Shown: positions 16,050 through 25,584 of the stretch, one piece after another
Layout of the letters: every line of letters starts with the position of its first letter
Numbering within the stretch: the stretch's first letter is position 1
The notes under the pieces: generated by a model
Told to the model about the DNA's origin: nothing
What the model saw: the letters and a program-made list of their open reading frames with translations, nothing else
The model's database searches: none
Source of the DNA: Alphaproteobacteria bacterium
GTDB lineage: Bacteria > Pseudomonadota > Alphaproteobacteria > Rhizobiales > Rhizobiaceae
Assembly: GCA_024742485.1 (NCBI GenBank)
Contig: JANSYK010000004.1
Coordinates: 186,001-250,000, forward strand
Direction of reading: 5' to 3'
DNA length: 64,000 nucleotides
Position numbers and translations under genes: made by a program

Positions 16050-17233
16050 CAGCGTGAAAGCTCCCGTGTTGCCTGCTCCAGCCCGGCCAGGGTCAACGGA
16101 TACATCCTTTTGGAGAAAATATCACGAATGAGGCCTGTCGAATGGGTGTGGCGCCAGTGATTTTCCGGTACCGGATTGATCCAGACGGTTTTTGGAAACT
16201 GATCCAGCAGCCGCATCAGCCAAACCTGTCCGGCCTCCTCGTTCCAGTGTTCCACGGCACCGCCCGGATAGACGATCTCATAGGGACTCATCGCCGCGTC
16301 TCCGACAAAGATGACACGGTAGTCGGAGCCGAAGGTGCGCAGCACCTCGTAGGTCGGCATCGTTTCGCTGTGCCGCCGTCGATTGTCCTTCCAGACCCCC
16401 TCATAGAGGCAATTGTGGAAGTAGAAATATTCCATGTGCCGAAATTCGGACCGCACCGCGGAAAACAGTTCCTCGACGATTTTCACATGACCGTCCATGG
16501 AGCCGCCAACATCAAAAAACATCAGCAATTTGATGGCGTTGCGCCGTTCCGGCCGGGTCTGCACATCCAGATAACCATGTTCGGCCGTCGAGCGGATCGT
16601 GCCGGACAGGTCCAGTTCCTCATCGGCTCCCGACCGCACCCAGCGACGCAGCCGCTTCAGGGCCACCTTGATGTTGCGGGTGCCGAGTTCGACCGAATCG
16701 TCGAAATTGCGAAATTCACGCTTGTCCCAGACCTTGACCGCCCGGCGGTGCCGGCTTTCCTTCTGACCGATCCGGACGCCTTCAGGATTGTAGCCATAGG
16801 CACCGAAGGGCGATGTTCCAGCCGTGCCGATCCACTTGCTTCCACCCTGATGTCGGCCACCTTGCTCCTCCAGCCGCTTTCGCAGGGTTTCCATCAGCTT
16901 GTCGAAACCGCCAAGGCTTTCGACAAGGGCTTTCTCCTCATCTGTCAGGTGCTTTTCCGCCAGCCGCTCAAGCCATTCCGTCGGTAAATCCACCACTTCC
17001 GGCCCGGCCTCGCCCGACACCGCCTCGACGCCCTTGAAAACGGTCGAAAAGACCCTGTCGAACCGGTCGATGAACCGTTCGTCCTTCACCAGCGTGGATC
17101 GCGACAAATAGTAGAATCCCTCGACGTCATAGGGCACCAATTGTGCATCCATGCCCTCCAGCAGGGTCAGATATTCCCGCAGAGACACCGGTAGTTTGGC
17201 TGCCTTCAATGCCAGGAAAAACGGGATGAACAT
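16049..17233 (-). CDS. CoxE-like VWA-domain protein
   Basis: The 394-residue protein matches the CoxE/DUF58-like VWA group: an N-terminal helical half (FFLALKAAKLPVSLREYLTLLEGM), basic GAYGYNPEGVRIGQKESRHRRAVKVW, and a C-terminal VWA domain with a modified MIDAS DVGGSMDGH. These proteins work with MoxR-type AAA ATPases as chaperone-like pairs; a MoxR gene is present two genes upstream. The gene is followed with a one-base overlap by the epimerase. The target it assembles is unknown; no molybdenum-hydroxylase genes are nearby. Confidence 0.85.
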   Translation of the reverse strand: MFIPFFLALKAAKLPVSLREYLTLLEGMDAQLVPYDVEGFYYLSRSTLVKDERFIDRFDRVFSTVFKGVEAVSGEAGPEVVDLPTEWLERLAEKHLTDEEKALVESLGGFDKLMETLRKRLEEQGGRHQGGSKWIGTAGTSPFGAYGYNPEGVRIGQKESRHRRAVKVWDKREFRNFDDSVELGTRNIKVALKRLRRWVRSGADEELDLSGTIRSTAEHGYLDVQTRPERRNAIKLLMFFDVGGSMDGHVKIVEELFSAVRSEFRHMEYFYFHNCLYEGVWKDNRRRHSETMPTYEVLRTFGSDYRVIFVGDAAMSPYEIVYPGGAVEHWNEEAGQVWLMRLLDQFPKTVWINPVPENHWRHTHSTGLIRDIFSKRMYPLTLAGLEQATRELSR

Positions 17234-17333
17234 CGCATCAGGACCTGTCGGTTTCGAGTTGTGGCGTTATCACATCAGTCCCTCCAACAAAGGTCAATTG
17301 GCCGGCAGCAACTGTGCCCGGCCAGCCGCCAAC

Positions 17334-18269
17334 TCATTGCGACCCCTGTCGATCCTTGCCGATTTCAGACAGGTCGAATGCCGTCGTCTGGTAGATCGTG
17401 TTGATCCAGTTGCCGAAAAGCAGGTGGGCGTGGCTGCGCCAGCGGTTCAACGGCTCTGCCTGCGGATTGTTATCCGGAAAATAGTCATGCGGAATATGGA
17501 TCGATTTTCCGCCGGCAATGTCCCGGTGATATTCCTCTGCCAGGGAGAAGGAATCATATTCGATATGGTTGAAGATATAGAGCCGGTTGCAATGGGCCTC
17601 ATGGACCAGACACACGCCGGTTTCCTCTGATTTCATCAGCACTTCCAGCCCCGATGCGGGATCGATGTCGCTATCGCGGACTTCGGTCCAGCGGGAAACC
17701 GGAATCTGGAAATCGTCTGAAAACCCGTTCAGATAGGGCGAGGACGGTTTCAGGTTCTGGTGCCGGTAAACGCCGAAGGCCTTCTTTTCCAGCGCATATT
17801 TGGGTACGCCGTGAAAATGCTTGATGGCGGCCATGGCGCCCCAGCATACATTCAGGCTCGAGTGCACATTGGTCACCGTCCAGTCCAGAATATCCTCCAT
17901 CTGGGACCAGTAGGCGACATCCTCGAACTCCAGCAATTCAATCGGCGCACCGGTGATGATGAAACCGTCAAATTTGCGGTCGCGAACCTCCTCCCAGGTT
18001 TCGTAAAACGCCAGGAGATGATCTTCCGAAGTGTTCTTGGCCTTGTGCTGGCCGATCCGAACCAGGCTCAACTCGACCTGAAGCGGTGTGGCTCCGATCA
18101 GCCGCGCCATCTGCACCTCCGTGCGGATCTTGTTGGGCATCAGATTGAGGAGGCCGATTTGCAACGGCCGGATGTCCTGACGGAAAGCGGCGGTTTCCGT
18201 CATCACCGTCACGCCCTCCTCCTGGAGCGTTTTACGGGCGGGCAACTGGTCTGGAATCTTGATGGGCAT
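17334..18269 (-). CDS. metA: Homoserine O-acyltransferase MetA, predicted acetyl-CoA type
   Basis: This 311-residue enzyme acylates homoserine, the first committed step of methionine synthesis. The catalytic cysteine is Cys142 in [10 protein letters not shown], with His235 and Glu237 in FNHIEYD completing the site. Residue 111 is Glu (GAPIELLEF), whereas E. coli MetA has Gly; published work on this family links Glu111 to acetyl-CoA and Gly111 to succinyl-CoA use. I therefore predict homoserine O-acetyltransferase activity. It lies between the VWA and MoxR genes on the same strand, probably by chance of gene order. Confidence 0.92.
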   Translation of the reverse strand: MPIKIPDQLPARKTLQEEGVTVMTETAAFRQDIRPLQIGLLNLMPNKIRTEVQMARLIGATPLQVELSLVRIGQHKAKNTSEDHLLAFYETWEEVRDRKFDGFIITGAPIELLEFEDVAYWSQMEDILDWTVTNVHSSLNVCWGAMAAIKHFHGVPKYALEKKAFGVYRHQNLKPSSPYLNGFSDDFQIPVSRWTEVRDSDIDPASGLEVLMKSEETGVCLVHEAHCNRLYIFNHIEYDSFSLAEEYHRDIAGGKSIHIPHDYFPDNNPQAEPLNRWRSHAHLLFGNWINTIYQTTAFDLSEIGKDRQGSQ

Positions 18270-18299
18270 GGGACTATTGACTGTTTTGGTTGAAAGAAC

Positions 18300-19151
18300 T
18301 CAGGCGCCGTCGCGGCGGGCCATGAAGGCCAGTCTTTCGAACATGTGCACATCCTGCTCGTTCTTCAGCAGCGCGCCATGCAGCTTCGGCAAGGCGTTGG
18401 CCGCGCTGCCGCGCAAATCCGCCGGCTCCACATCATCGGAAACCAGCAGGCGTATCCAGTCGAGCGCTTCGGAGGTCGAGGGTTTCTTCTTTAGCCCCGG
18501 GACATCGCGGATCTCGTAAAACTGATTGAGAGCGGCGCGTACAAGATCCTGCTTGATGCCCGGATAATGCACATCGACAATCCGTTGCAGCGTCTCCGCA
18601 TCGGGAAATTTGATATAGTGGAAAAAACAGCGGCGCAGGAACGCGTCCGGCAGTTCCTTTTCATTGTTCGAGGTGATGATGACCACCGGCCGGTTGCTTG
18701 CCTTGATGGTTTCCCCTGTCTCATAGACAAAGAACTCCATCTTATCGAGCTCCTGCAGCAGGTCGTTGGGAAACTCGATATCCGCCTTGTCGATCTCGTC
18801 AATCAGCAACACGACCTTGCGATCGGCGGCAAAAGCATCCCAGAGTTTTCCCCGCTTGATGTAATTGCGCACATCGTTGACGCGGTCATCGCCAAGCTGG
18901 CTGTCTCGCAGCCGCGAAACGGCGTCATATTCGTAGAGCCCCTGTTGCGCCTTGGTTGTCGATTTGACATGCCATTCGATCAGCTCGAGATCGAGCGCTG
19001 CGGCCACCTGCTTGGCCAGCTCCGTCTTGCCGGTACCCGGCTCCCCCTTGACCAGCAATGGCCGTTCAAGGGTGATCGCCGCATTGACCGCGATCTTCAG
19101 GTCTTTTTCAGCAATATAGGCCTGTGTGCCTTCAAATCGCATGGGATTCAT
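18300..19151 (-). CDS. MoxR-family AAA+ ATPase
   Basis: This 283-residue ATPase has Walker A GEPGTGKTEL (about residues 37-46), Walker B VVLLIDEIDKAD, sensor-1 asparagine in VVIITSNNEKELPDAFLRRC and a C-terminal lid. MoxR ATPases act with VWA proteins to mature or insert cofactors into partner enzymes. The matching CoxE-like VWA gene is downstream beyond metA. ATP-binding motifs all look intact. Confidence 0.88.
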   Translation of the reverse strand: MNPMRFEGTQAYIAEKDLKIAVNAAITLERPLLVKGEPGTGKTELAKQVAAALDLELIEWHVKSTTKAQQGLYEYDAVSRLRDSQLGDDRVNDVRNYIKRGKLWDAFAADRKVVLLIDEIDKADIEFPNDLLQELDKMEFFVYETGETIKASNRPVVIITSNNEKELPDAFLRRCFFHYIKFPDAETLQRIVDVHYPGIKQDLVRAALNQFYEIRDVPGLKKKPSTSEALDWIRLLVSDDVEPADLRGSAANALPKLHGALLKNEQDVHMFERLAFMARRDGA

Positions 19152-19315
19152 CTTTCACTGATTGCGCCGGTCCTGCCCGATCCACCGATCCGCTCCGCCG
19201 GCCACCGATGGGGGCAACATCCAAAGGAAAGCGATGTAGCGCATCAGACGGTGTGACGCAACGCATCTGACGGGACCAGCCGGCACCGGAATGGAGCTGG
19301 CGAGAGCGAGGGTGC

Positions 19316-21142
19316 TTAGTTTTTGCCTTCCAGCGATTCCCGCAGCATTTCGAGCTCCAGCCATTCCTCTTCCATGCGCTCAAGAGATGAACGCAGGTCG
19401 GACAGGGTCTTTGCGGCGCTGCTGAATCCGTCCGGATCGGTGGCAAAGAAGTCGGGCGCGGCCATCTTTTCTTCAAGAGCAACGATGGCGCTTTCGGTCT
19501 CGCTGATTTTCTCTGGCAGCGATTCAAGCGCGAATTTCTGCTTGTAGGACAGTTTGCGACCAGGCGATTCGGTATTTCTGGTGTCACTCCTTGCGCTTTG
19601 TCCGGTCGATTTCGGCTTTGACCTGCCGCCCTGCGTCGTCGTCTCTTTTCGCTGTGCCAGCATGTCGCTGTAACCGCCGGCAAAATGCAGCCATTGACCG
19701 TTCGGCGTCTGCGGATCAGCCGGCGCGATGATCGAGGTGACCGTACGGTCCAGAAAATCGCGATCATGGCTGACCAGTATGACGGTCCCCGCAAATCCGG
19801 CGATCAGCTCCTGCAGAAGATCCAGCGTTTCCATGTCGAGATCGTTTGTCGGCTCATCGAGAACGATCAGATTGGCGGGCCTGGCCAGATTGCGGGCCAG
19901 AATGAGACGTGCCCGCTCGCCGCCGGACAGTTCACGCACCGGGGTTCGCGCCTGCTCCGGCTGGAACAGGAAATCCTTCATATAGCCCGTGACATGACGC
20001 TGCTGGCCATTCACCGCCAGTGTACCGCCGCGACCATCGGTGAGGAAATGCTCCAGCGTTTCGTTCGGGTCCAGGTCGTCCCGCTTCTGGTCAAGCGTCA
20101 CCATTTCCAGATTGGCGCCCAGCCGCAACGAGCCTGAATCCGGTTCCATGACGCCGGTCAGGAGGTTCAGCAGGGTGGTTTTGCCGGCCCCGTTGCGGCC
20201 CACCAGGCCGATCCGGTCCCCCTTGTGTACCCGGATCGAAAAATCCTTCACAATGGTGCGATCGCCGAAGGACATGTTGATGGATTTTGCCTCGATCACC
20301 AGTTTGCCCGAATCGCGAACGTCCGACACCGTGACCTCGACCGTACCGGTTGGTCCCCGATGGGTGCGATGGCGCTCGCGCATGGCATGCAATTCGCCAA
20401 GCCGGCGGACATTGCGCTTGCGCCGCGCCGTCACGCCATAGCGCAGCCAGTGCTCCTCGCGCACAATGGCCCGGCCCAGCTTGTGTTGCTCCAGCGCTTC
20501 CTCCTCCAGCAATTTGTCACGCCAGGATTCAAACGCGGAAAATCTCTTGTCCATCCGGCGAATCACGCCACGATCGAGCCACAGGGTTGATCGTGAAATG
20601 TTCTCCAGGAACCGCCTGTCATGTGAAATCAGCACAATGGCGCTCTTCATGCGCTGCAGTTCGCCCTCCAGCCACTCGATGACCGGCAGGTCGAGATGGT
20701 TGGTTGGCTCATCCAGCAACAGGATATCAGGCTCCGGTGCCATCACCTGCGCCAGCGCGGCCCGTCGCGCCTCGCCCCCTGACAAAAGATGTGGATCCTC
20801 ATCACCGGTCAGGCCGAGCTGATCCAGCAGATATTGTACCCTGTAGGCGTCATCGCCAGGACCAAGCCCGGCTTCGGCATAGCTGCGGACGGTTTCGAAT
20901 GCACCGAAATCCGGGGCCTGTTCAAGATAGCGGATGGTCACCGAAGGGTGGCGGAAAATCTCGCCGGACTGTGCTTCCGACAGGCCAGCGGCAATTTTCA
21001 GCAATGTTGATTTGCCGGAACCGTTGCGTCCGACCAGGCAGAGCCGATCGCCGGCTTCGACCTGGAAGGAGGCGCCGTTCAACAGGGGCTCGCCGCCAAA
21101 TGTGAGCGCGATATCGTCCAGCTTGAGGATGGGTGGCGCCAT
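19316..21142 (-). CDS. ABC-F family ATPase (Uup-like)
   Basis: This 608-residue soluble protein has two complete ABC domains: Walker A GRNGSGKSTL (about 38-47) and GRNGAGKTTL (about 328), signature LSGGEARRAALAQ and LSGGERARLILARN, and Walker B ending DEPTNHLD and DEPTNDLD. The linker and the C-terminal coiled coil (last 90 residues, rich in Lys/Glu) place it with Uup. ABC-F proteins bind ribosomes or nucleic acids rather than transport. It starts 4 nt from the thiamine diphosphokinase stop region, so the two form a unit on the minus strand. Confidence 0.92.
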   Translation of the reverse strand: MAPPILKLDDIALTFGGEPLLNGASFQVEAGDRLCLVGRNGSGKSTLLKIAAGLSEAQSGEIFRHPSVTIRYLEQAPDFGAFETVRSYAEAGLGPGDDAYRVQYLLDQLGLTGDEDPHLLSGGEARRAALAQVMAPEPDILLLDEPTNHLDLPVIEWLEGELQRMKSAIVLISHDRRFLENISRSTLWLDRGVIRRMDKRFSAFESWRDKLLEEEALEQHKLGRAIVREEHWLRYGVTARRKRNVRRLGELHAMRERHRTHRGPTGTVEVTVSDVRDSGKLVIEAKSINMSFGDRTIVKDFSIRVHKGDRIGLVGRNGAGKTTLLNLLTGVMEPDSGSLRLGANLEMVTLDQKRDDLDPNETLEHFLTDGRGGTLAVNGQQRHVTGYMKDFLFQPEQARTPVRELSGGERARLILARNLARPANLIVLDEPTNDLDMETLDLLQELIAGFAGTVILVSHDRDFLDRTVTSIIAPADPQTPNGQWLHFAGGYSDMLAQRKETTTQGGRSKPKSTGQSARSDTRNTESPGRKLSYKQKFALESLPEKISETESAIVALEEKMAAPDFFATDPDGFSSAAKTLSDLRSSLERMEEEWLELEMLRESLEGKN

Positions 21143-21145
21143 GGT

Positions 21146-21799
21146 TCAGCGACCTGACAGATCATAGGGCCGCGCCAGGAACAGCGCGGTACCGGCGGCG
21201 ATGGTGATGGTCACCGGCCCTTCCGCCACATTGGACAGGGTGCGCGATGACCCGAAGGCCAGATCGAACCGGTCGAGCCGATAGCGCGCGCCCTCGATGC
21301 TCAGGCCGCTGACGTCGCTGAAATTCAAAATGGAAAACAGGCTGGCGGGCGGGAGATCGAAAGTCTGGCGGCCGAGGGACAGCGGCCACGCTTCCTCCTG
21401 GCCCGATGTCAGCATGATATCGAGGCCATCTGCATGCAGGGCACAGGCATTCGTCATGTGCAAAACGGCATGATCGCTGCGCGCGCCACCGAGTGCGCCG
21501 GCCAGGACAATCCGGTCTGCCCCGCGTTTCAGTGCCTCGTCGACCGCCAATTCACCATCGGTCAGGTTCTTTTCAGCCGGGAAGGGCAAACGCGGAATAT
21601 TCGGCCAACGCTGCAACAGCGACTGTGGCGACGAATCGAAATCACCGACCCACACCTCCGGTTGCAGGTCCAGCTCGGCGGCATGCCGCATGCCGCCATC
21701 GGCAGCGATGACGCGGGCATTGCCGATCTGCCGGGTCAGCCGGTCGGTCTTTTCAAGCGCTCCGCCCAGCAGGATGAGGAAAGGGTGATCACGTTTCAT
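21146..21799 (-). CDS. Thiamine diphosphokinase
   Basis: This 217-residue enzyme transfers diphosphate from ATP to thiamine to make the cofactor TPP. The family pattern is clear: ILLGGA at the N-terminus, VIAADGGMRHA (ATP/thiamine contacts), VWVGDFDSS, FPAEKNLTDGELAVDEALKRG and GGARSDHAVLHM. I chose the ATG before KRDHPF; a GTG four codons earlier has no better ribosome site. It is divergent from the TPP-riboswitch-controlled thiBPQ importer, so salvage of external thiamine is organised here. Confidence 0.93.
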   Translation of the reverse strand: MKRDHPFLILLGGALEKTDRLTRQIGNARVIAADGGMRHAAELDLQPEVWVGDFDSSPQSLLQRWPNIPRLPFPAEKNLTDGELAVDEALKRGADRIVLAGALGGARSDHAVLHMTNACALHADGLDIMLTSGQEEAWPLSLGRQTFDLPPASLFSILNFSDVSGLSIEGARYRLDRFDLAFGSSRTLSNVAEGPVTITIAAGTALFLARPYDLSGR

Positions 21800-21869
21800 G
21801 GCGGCATCCACATAGCAGCTTTTCTACACCTTGCCAGTGGCCATCGGTGCATTTAAAACCGGTGTTGCT

Positions 21870-21958
21870 CTAACGGGGTGCACACCAAGACGTGGTGGGC
21901 TGAGAGGTATATCCAACCCGAAGAACCTGATCCGGTTTGAACCGGCGGAGGGATTAGA
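21870..21958 (+). promoter_or_regulatory. TPP riboswitch (THI box)
   Basis: The conserved elements are all present and in order on the plus strand: ACGGGGTGC at the 5' side, GGCTGAGAGG (21898-21907), AACCCGAAGAACCTGATCCGG, a short P3/P4 region and GGCGGAGGGATTAGA closing P1 against TCTAAC. It lies 50-140 nt upstream of thiB and ends about 40 nt before its ribosome binding site, so it controls thiBPQ translation or transcription in response to TPP. Confidence 0.95.
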
Positions 21959-22009
21959 CGCCACATCAGCGCCTTGCCTCCTGAAACATGCAACCAAAGG
22001 AGGCGCGTT

Positions 22010-23023
22010 ATGCCCTTTCATTCATACCTGTCTGCCCTTTTCGGGGCGCTCCTGTTGTCGGTTAGCGGCCAGATTGCCACCGCATCCGACAAAACGCTGA
22101 CGATCTATACCTACGACAGCTTTGTCGCCGATTGGGGCCCCGGTCCGGTCATCAAAAAGGCCTTTGAGTCGGAATGCGACTGCACGCTTGACTGGGTCGG
22201 CATTGCCGACGGTGTCGCCCTGCTGAACCGTCTGAAACTGGAGGGCGACAGCGCCAAGGCCGATATCGTGCTCGGACTCGATACCAATCTTGTCGCGGAA
22301 GCCAAGGCCACCGGCCTGTTCGCGCGCCATGATACCGACACATCGGCGATCAACGTTCCCGGCGGTTGGTCGGACGATGTCTTCATTCCCTATGATTACG
22401 GCTATTTCGCTTTCGTCTACGACACGGATGTCATCAGCGATCCGCCGACCAGCCTGAAAGAATTGGTCGAAGGTGATCCGAGCATAAAAATCGCCATTCA
22501 GGATCCGCGCACGGCAACCCCCGGGCTCGGTCTCCTGCTGTGGATGAAATCGGTCTATGGCGACGAGGCAGTTGATGCCTGGAAGGATATCAAGGACCGG
22601 GTCCTGACGGTGACACCGGGCTGGTCGGAGGCCTATGGCCTGTTCACCAATGGCGAGGTGCCCATGGTGCTGTCCTACACCACGTCTCCGGCCTATCACA
22701 TGATCGCCGAAGAGACGGACCGCTATCAGGCGGCAGCGTTTGAAGAAGGCCATTACATGCAGATCGAAGTGGCCGGACTGCTCGCCGGATCGGACCAGAA
22801 GGATCTGGCCAGACAGTTCCTCGAATTCATGACCGGTCCCGGATTTCAAAACGCCATACCGACGACCAACTGGATGTTTCCGGCCGGCGCCCTGTCGGAA
22901 CCCGTGCCTGCTGCCTTCGACACTCTGGTCAAGCCCGAAAAGACCCTGCTTTTTTCGCCACAGGAGGTTCAAGAGAATCGCAAGGCCTGGGTTGATGAGT
23001 GGCTGGCGGTCATGAGCCGTTAA
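22010..23023 (+). CDS. thiB: Thiamine ABC transporter substrate-binding protein
   Basis: This 337-residue periplasmic binding protein has a signal peptide (to about residue 24) and the ThiB opening block [17 protein letters not shown], then [32 protein letters not shown] and [11 protein letters not shown]. It captures thiamine, TMP and TPP. The ATG follows AAAGGAGG. It is the first gene after a TPP riboswitch and is followed by thiP and thiQ. Confidence 0.95.
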   Translation: MPFHSYLSALFGALLLSVSGQIATASDKTLTIYTYDSFVADWGPGPVIKKAFESECDCTLDWVGIADGVALLNRLKLEGDSAKADIVLGLDTNLVAEAKATGLFARHDTDTSAINVPGGWSDDVFIPYDYGYFAFVYDTDVISDPPTSLKELVEGDPSIKIAIQDPRTATPGLGLLLWMKSVYGDEAVDAWKDIKDRVLTVTPGWSEAYGLFTNGEVPMVLSYTTSPAYHMIAEETDRYQAAAFEEGHYMQIEVAGLLAGSDQKDLARQFLEFMTGPGFQNAIPTTNWMFPAGALSEPVPAAFDTLVKPEKTLLFSPQEVQENRKAWVDEWLAVMSR

Positions 23024-23057
23024 AGCGAGATCCGAAAAGTGGAGGCCGGTTTTCGGA
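23024..23057. repeat. Short palindromic repeat, copy 1 (thiB-thiP spacer)
   Basis: A 34-bp unit beginning AGCGAGATCCGAAAAG and ending GTTTTCGGA. Inside it TCCGAAAA pairs with TTTTCGGA across an 11-nt loop, as in REP/RIME-like elements of rhizobia. An identical copy lies 54 bp further on. Confidence 0.85.
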
Positions 23058-23077
23058 CCTATCGAGCGACTCAAAAG

Positions 23078-23111
23078 AGCGAGATCCGAAAAGTGGAGGC
23101 CGGTTTTCGGA
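23078..23111. repeat. Short palindromic repeat, copy 2 (thiB-thiP spacer)
   Basis: An exact second copy of the 34-bp unit at 23024-23057, with the same internal TCCGAAAA/TTTTCGGA stem. Both copies lie in the 122-bp gap between thiB and thiP, where they may modulate mRNA stability between binding protein and permease. Confidence 0.85.
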
Positions 23112-23145
23112 TTCCTCAGATGATTCGCAAACCGGACGCCCCGTC

Positions 23146-24801
23146 ATGGTAAACCGTCGTCAAGGAAGCGCGGCCATCGCGGCAGGGATATTCGTCCTTG
23201 CCGCGATGGCAGTCGTCATCGGGGCGGCAGTTGTCGCCCTGTTCTTCGAGGCCGCCGGTTCTTCGGCACAGACTTCGCCATTCTACGATTCCTACATCTG
23301 GCGTGTGGCCCGTTTCACGCTGTTGCAGGCCAGCCTGTCCACCGCGATCTCTGTTGGACTTGGGATTCCACTGGCGCGGGCGATTGCCCGTCGTCAGCAC
23401 TTTGTCGGTCGGACCTGGCTCATCCGCCTTCTGGCGGTGCCGATCGGACTGCCGCCAATCATCGCCGCGCTCGGATTGATTGAAATATGGGGCCGTCAGG
23501 GGCTGGTCAATTCGGGCCTGCTGTGGCTGGGGCTTGCCGAACCGGTGTCGATCTATGGATTGCCGGGCATATTGCTGGCCCATGTTTTCTTCAACCTGCC
23601 GCTCGCAACGCGACTGTTCCTGACCCAGCTTGATCGGGTCCCGTCGGAATTCTGGCGCAATGCCGACCAGCTCGGCCTCGGCGCCTCGGCGGTCTTCCGC
23701 CTCATCGAGTGGCCCTTTATGCGCAGCCACATCGCCGCAATCGCCGGCTTGATCTTCATGCTGTGCGTCACAAGCTTCACGCTGGTGCTGTTGCTTGGCG
23801 GCGGTCCGGCGGCAACCACGATCGAAGTCGCCATCTACCAGGCTCTGCGATTCGACTTCGATCCGCCCCGTGCCGTTACGCTGGCGGTTCTGCAACTGAT
23901 CCTGACCTCACTGTTGCTCGGCCTGCTGGCTTTGCTCGGCAAGGCCCCGGAAGAAGGAGCAACCCTCGGACAGTCGACCTATCGCCACCCCGATCGACAC
24001 CTCGGATCACGGGTTTCCGATTTTGGTCTGATTGCATTGGCCGCGCTGTTTTTCGTTTCACCGCTGGTGTCGATCACAATCTCCGGACTTTCCGCCGATT
24101 TGCCGCGCCTGCTGCAGGAGCCCATCGTCTGGCGCGCCATCGCGACCAGCCTCGCCATCGCCTTGTGTGCCGCCGGGCTGGCGGTCTCATTGGCGCTGAT
24201 TCTTGTGCGCGCGCGCCATGCAGCGCAACCTCTTGCGGCGACCAGGCTTTGGGCGCGCCTGCTCCGAACAACCACAACCGCATCGACAAGCCTCGTACTG
24301 CTGGTCCCGCCCATCGTCCTGGGCGCCGGCTGGTTCGTCCTGTTGCGTGGCCGGGTGGATGTCTTTGCATTGGCGCCGGTCCTTGTCATCGTGATCAATG
24401 GCTTGATGGCCCTGCCCTTCATCATGCGTGTTCTGGAGCCGGCCCATACCACTCACATGGCCAGAACCGAGCGCCTGAGCGCCGCACTGGGATTGACCGG
24501 CCGGCACCGGTTTGTGCTGGTCGACTGGCCAGGCATGAAACGTGCATTTTCCCTGGCCGTCGCCTTTGCCATGGCACTATCGCTTGGCGACCTCGGCGCG
24601 ATTGCGCTGTTCGGCAGCCAGGATGTCATAACCCTGCCCTATCTGTTGTTGCAGCGCATGGGCAGCTACCGCACCGACGATGCAGCGGGTCTTGCCTTTC
24701 TTCTCGGCCTGGTCTGTCTGGCGCTGATGGTCTTCGCAAGCCGGGAGACAGCAAGGCCTGCCAATGAAACCATGCCGCTGACAAGGAGGCATTCCGCATG
24801 A
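23146..24801 (+). CDS. thiP: Thiamine ABC transporter permease
   Basis: This 551-residue fused permease has about twelve hydrophobic segments in two homologous halves, each with an EAA-like loop (LDRVPSEFWRNADQLGLGASAVFRLIEWP and RTERLSAALGLTGRHRFVLVDWPG). The ATG before VNRRQGSAA is chosen because the first hydrophobic segment follows directly and the upstream in-frame stretch consists of translated short repeats. No strong ribosome binding site is visible, so it may depend on coupling to thiB. It overlaps thiQ by 4 nt. Confidence 0.93.
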   Translation: MVNRRQGSAAIAAGIFVLAAMAVVIGAAVVALFFEAAGSSAQTSPFYDSYIWRVARFTLLQASLSTAISVGLGIPLARAIARRQHFVGRTWLIRLLAVPIGLPPIIAALGLIEIWGRQGLVNSGLLWLGLAEPVSIYGLPGILLAHVFFNLPLATRLFLTQLDRVPSEFWRNADQLGLGASAVFRLIEWPFMRSHIAAIAGLIFMLCVTSFTLVLLLGGGPAATTIEVAIYQALRFDFDPPRAVTLAVLQLILTSLLLGLLALLGKAPEEGATLGQSTYRHPDRHLGSRVSDFGLIALAALFFVSPLVSITISGLSADLPRLLQEPIVWRAIATSLAIALCAAGLAVSLALILVRARHAAQPLAATRLWARLLRTTTTASTSLVLLVPPIVLGAGWFVLLRGRVDVFALAPVLVIVINGLMALPFIMRVLEPAHTTHMARTERLSAALGLTGRHRFVLVDWPGMKRAFSLAVAFAMALSLGDLGAIALFGSQDVITLPYLLLQRMGSYRTDDAAGLAFLLGLVCLALMVFASRETARPANETMPLTRRHSA

Positions 24802-25508
24802 TCGGCGAACAGGTGGTCCTGGACAATGTCGGCTTCGATCGACCCGGCAGTTCGATGTTTTTCGACGCCACATTCGACAGCGGGACAATTACGGCCATCA
24901 TCGGCCCGTCGGGCGCCGGAAAATCCACATTGCTCAACCTGGTGGCCGGCTTCGAGACGCCGACAAGCGGCCGGGTCCGCATCGGTGATCGGGACGTTAC
25001 CGGACTGAGCCCCGCCGAACGCCCGGTTTCGATGGTCTTCCAGGACAACAATCTGTTCACCCATCTTACGGTCGAAACCAATATCGCCCTTGGCATTCGG
25101 CCCCGGATTTCCCGACAGCCGGGCGACCGCGAGACCATTTCGGAAGCGCTTGAGCGGGTGGGTCTGACCGGTTTCGAAAAACGGTTGCCGGGCGAGCTCT
25201 CCGGTGGTGAGCGTCAGCGGGTGGCGATCGCCCGCGCCTGGCTCCGGAGAAAACCGGTCCTGTTGCTGGATGAGCCCTTTGCCGCGCTTGGCCCGAAACT
25301 GCGCCGGGACATGTTGCACCTGATCCGGACATTGCAGGCGGAAACCGGCATGACAACGGTCCTCGTGACCCATCAGCCGGACGAAGCAGCAGGTTTTGCC
25401 GAAAAAATCGTCTTCATCGACGCCGGAAAAACGATCGCCCACGGACCGGCGCAACAGTTTCTTTCGCGAACGGATGTGCCAGGTCTGGCCGAATATCTCG
25501 GACGATAG
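24798..25508 (+). CDS. thiQ: Thiamine ABC transporter ATP-binding protein
   Basis: This 236-residue ATPase has Walker A GPSGAGKSTL, Q-loop VFQDNNLF, signature LSGGERQRVAIARAW, Walker B VLLLDEPFAALG and H-loop VTHQPDEA. It energises ThiBP. The start overlaps the thiP stop (ATGA). Confidence 0.95.
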   Translation: MIGEQVVLDNVGFDRPGSSMFFDATFDSGTITAIIGPSGAGKSTLLNLVAGFETPTSGRVRIGDRDVTGLSPAERPVSMVFQDNNLFTHLTVETNIALGIRPRISRQPGDRETISEALERVGLTGFEKRLPGELSGGERQRVAIARAWLRRKPVLLLDEPFAALGPKLRRDMLHLIRTLQAETGMTTVLVTHQPDEAAGFAEKIVFIDAGKTIAHGPAQQFLSRTDVPGLAEYLGR

Positions 25509-25584
25509 GATGATACATCGCTGGAGTGCCTACTGCAGGATGTGACATGAATCCCAATCGCGTCCGTTGGAACCGAGCCCGACC

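Noticed and set aside
23120-23145. ATG at 23120 as thiP start
   Set aside because: It is out of frame with thiP; the in-frame ATG at 23146 starts directly before the first membrane helix.
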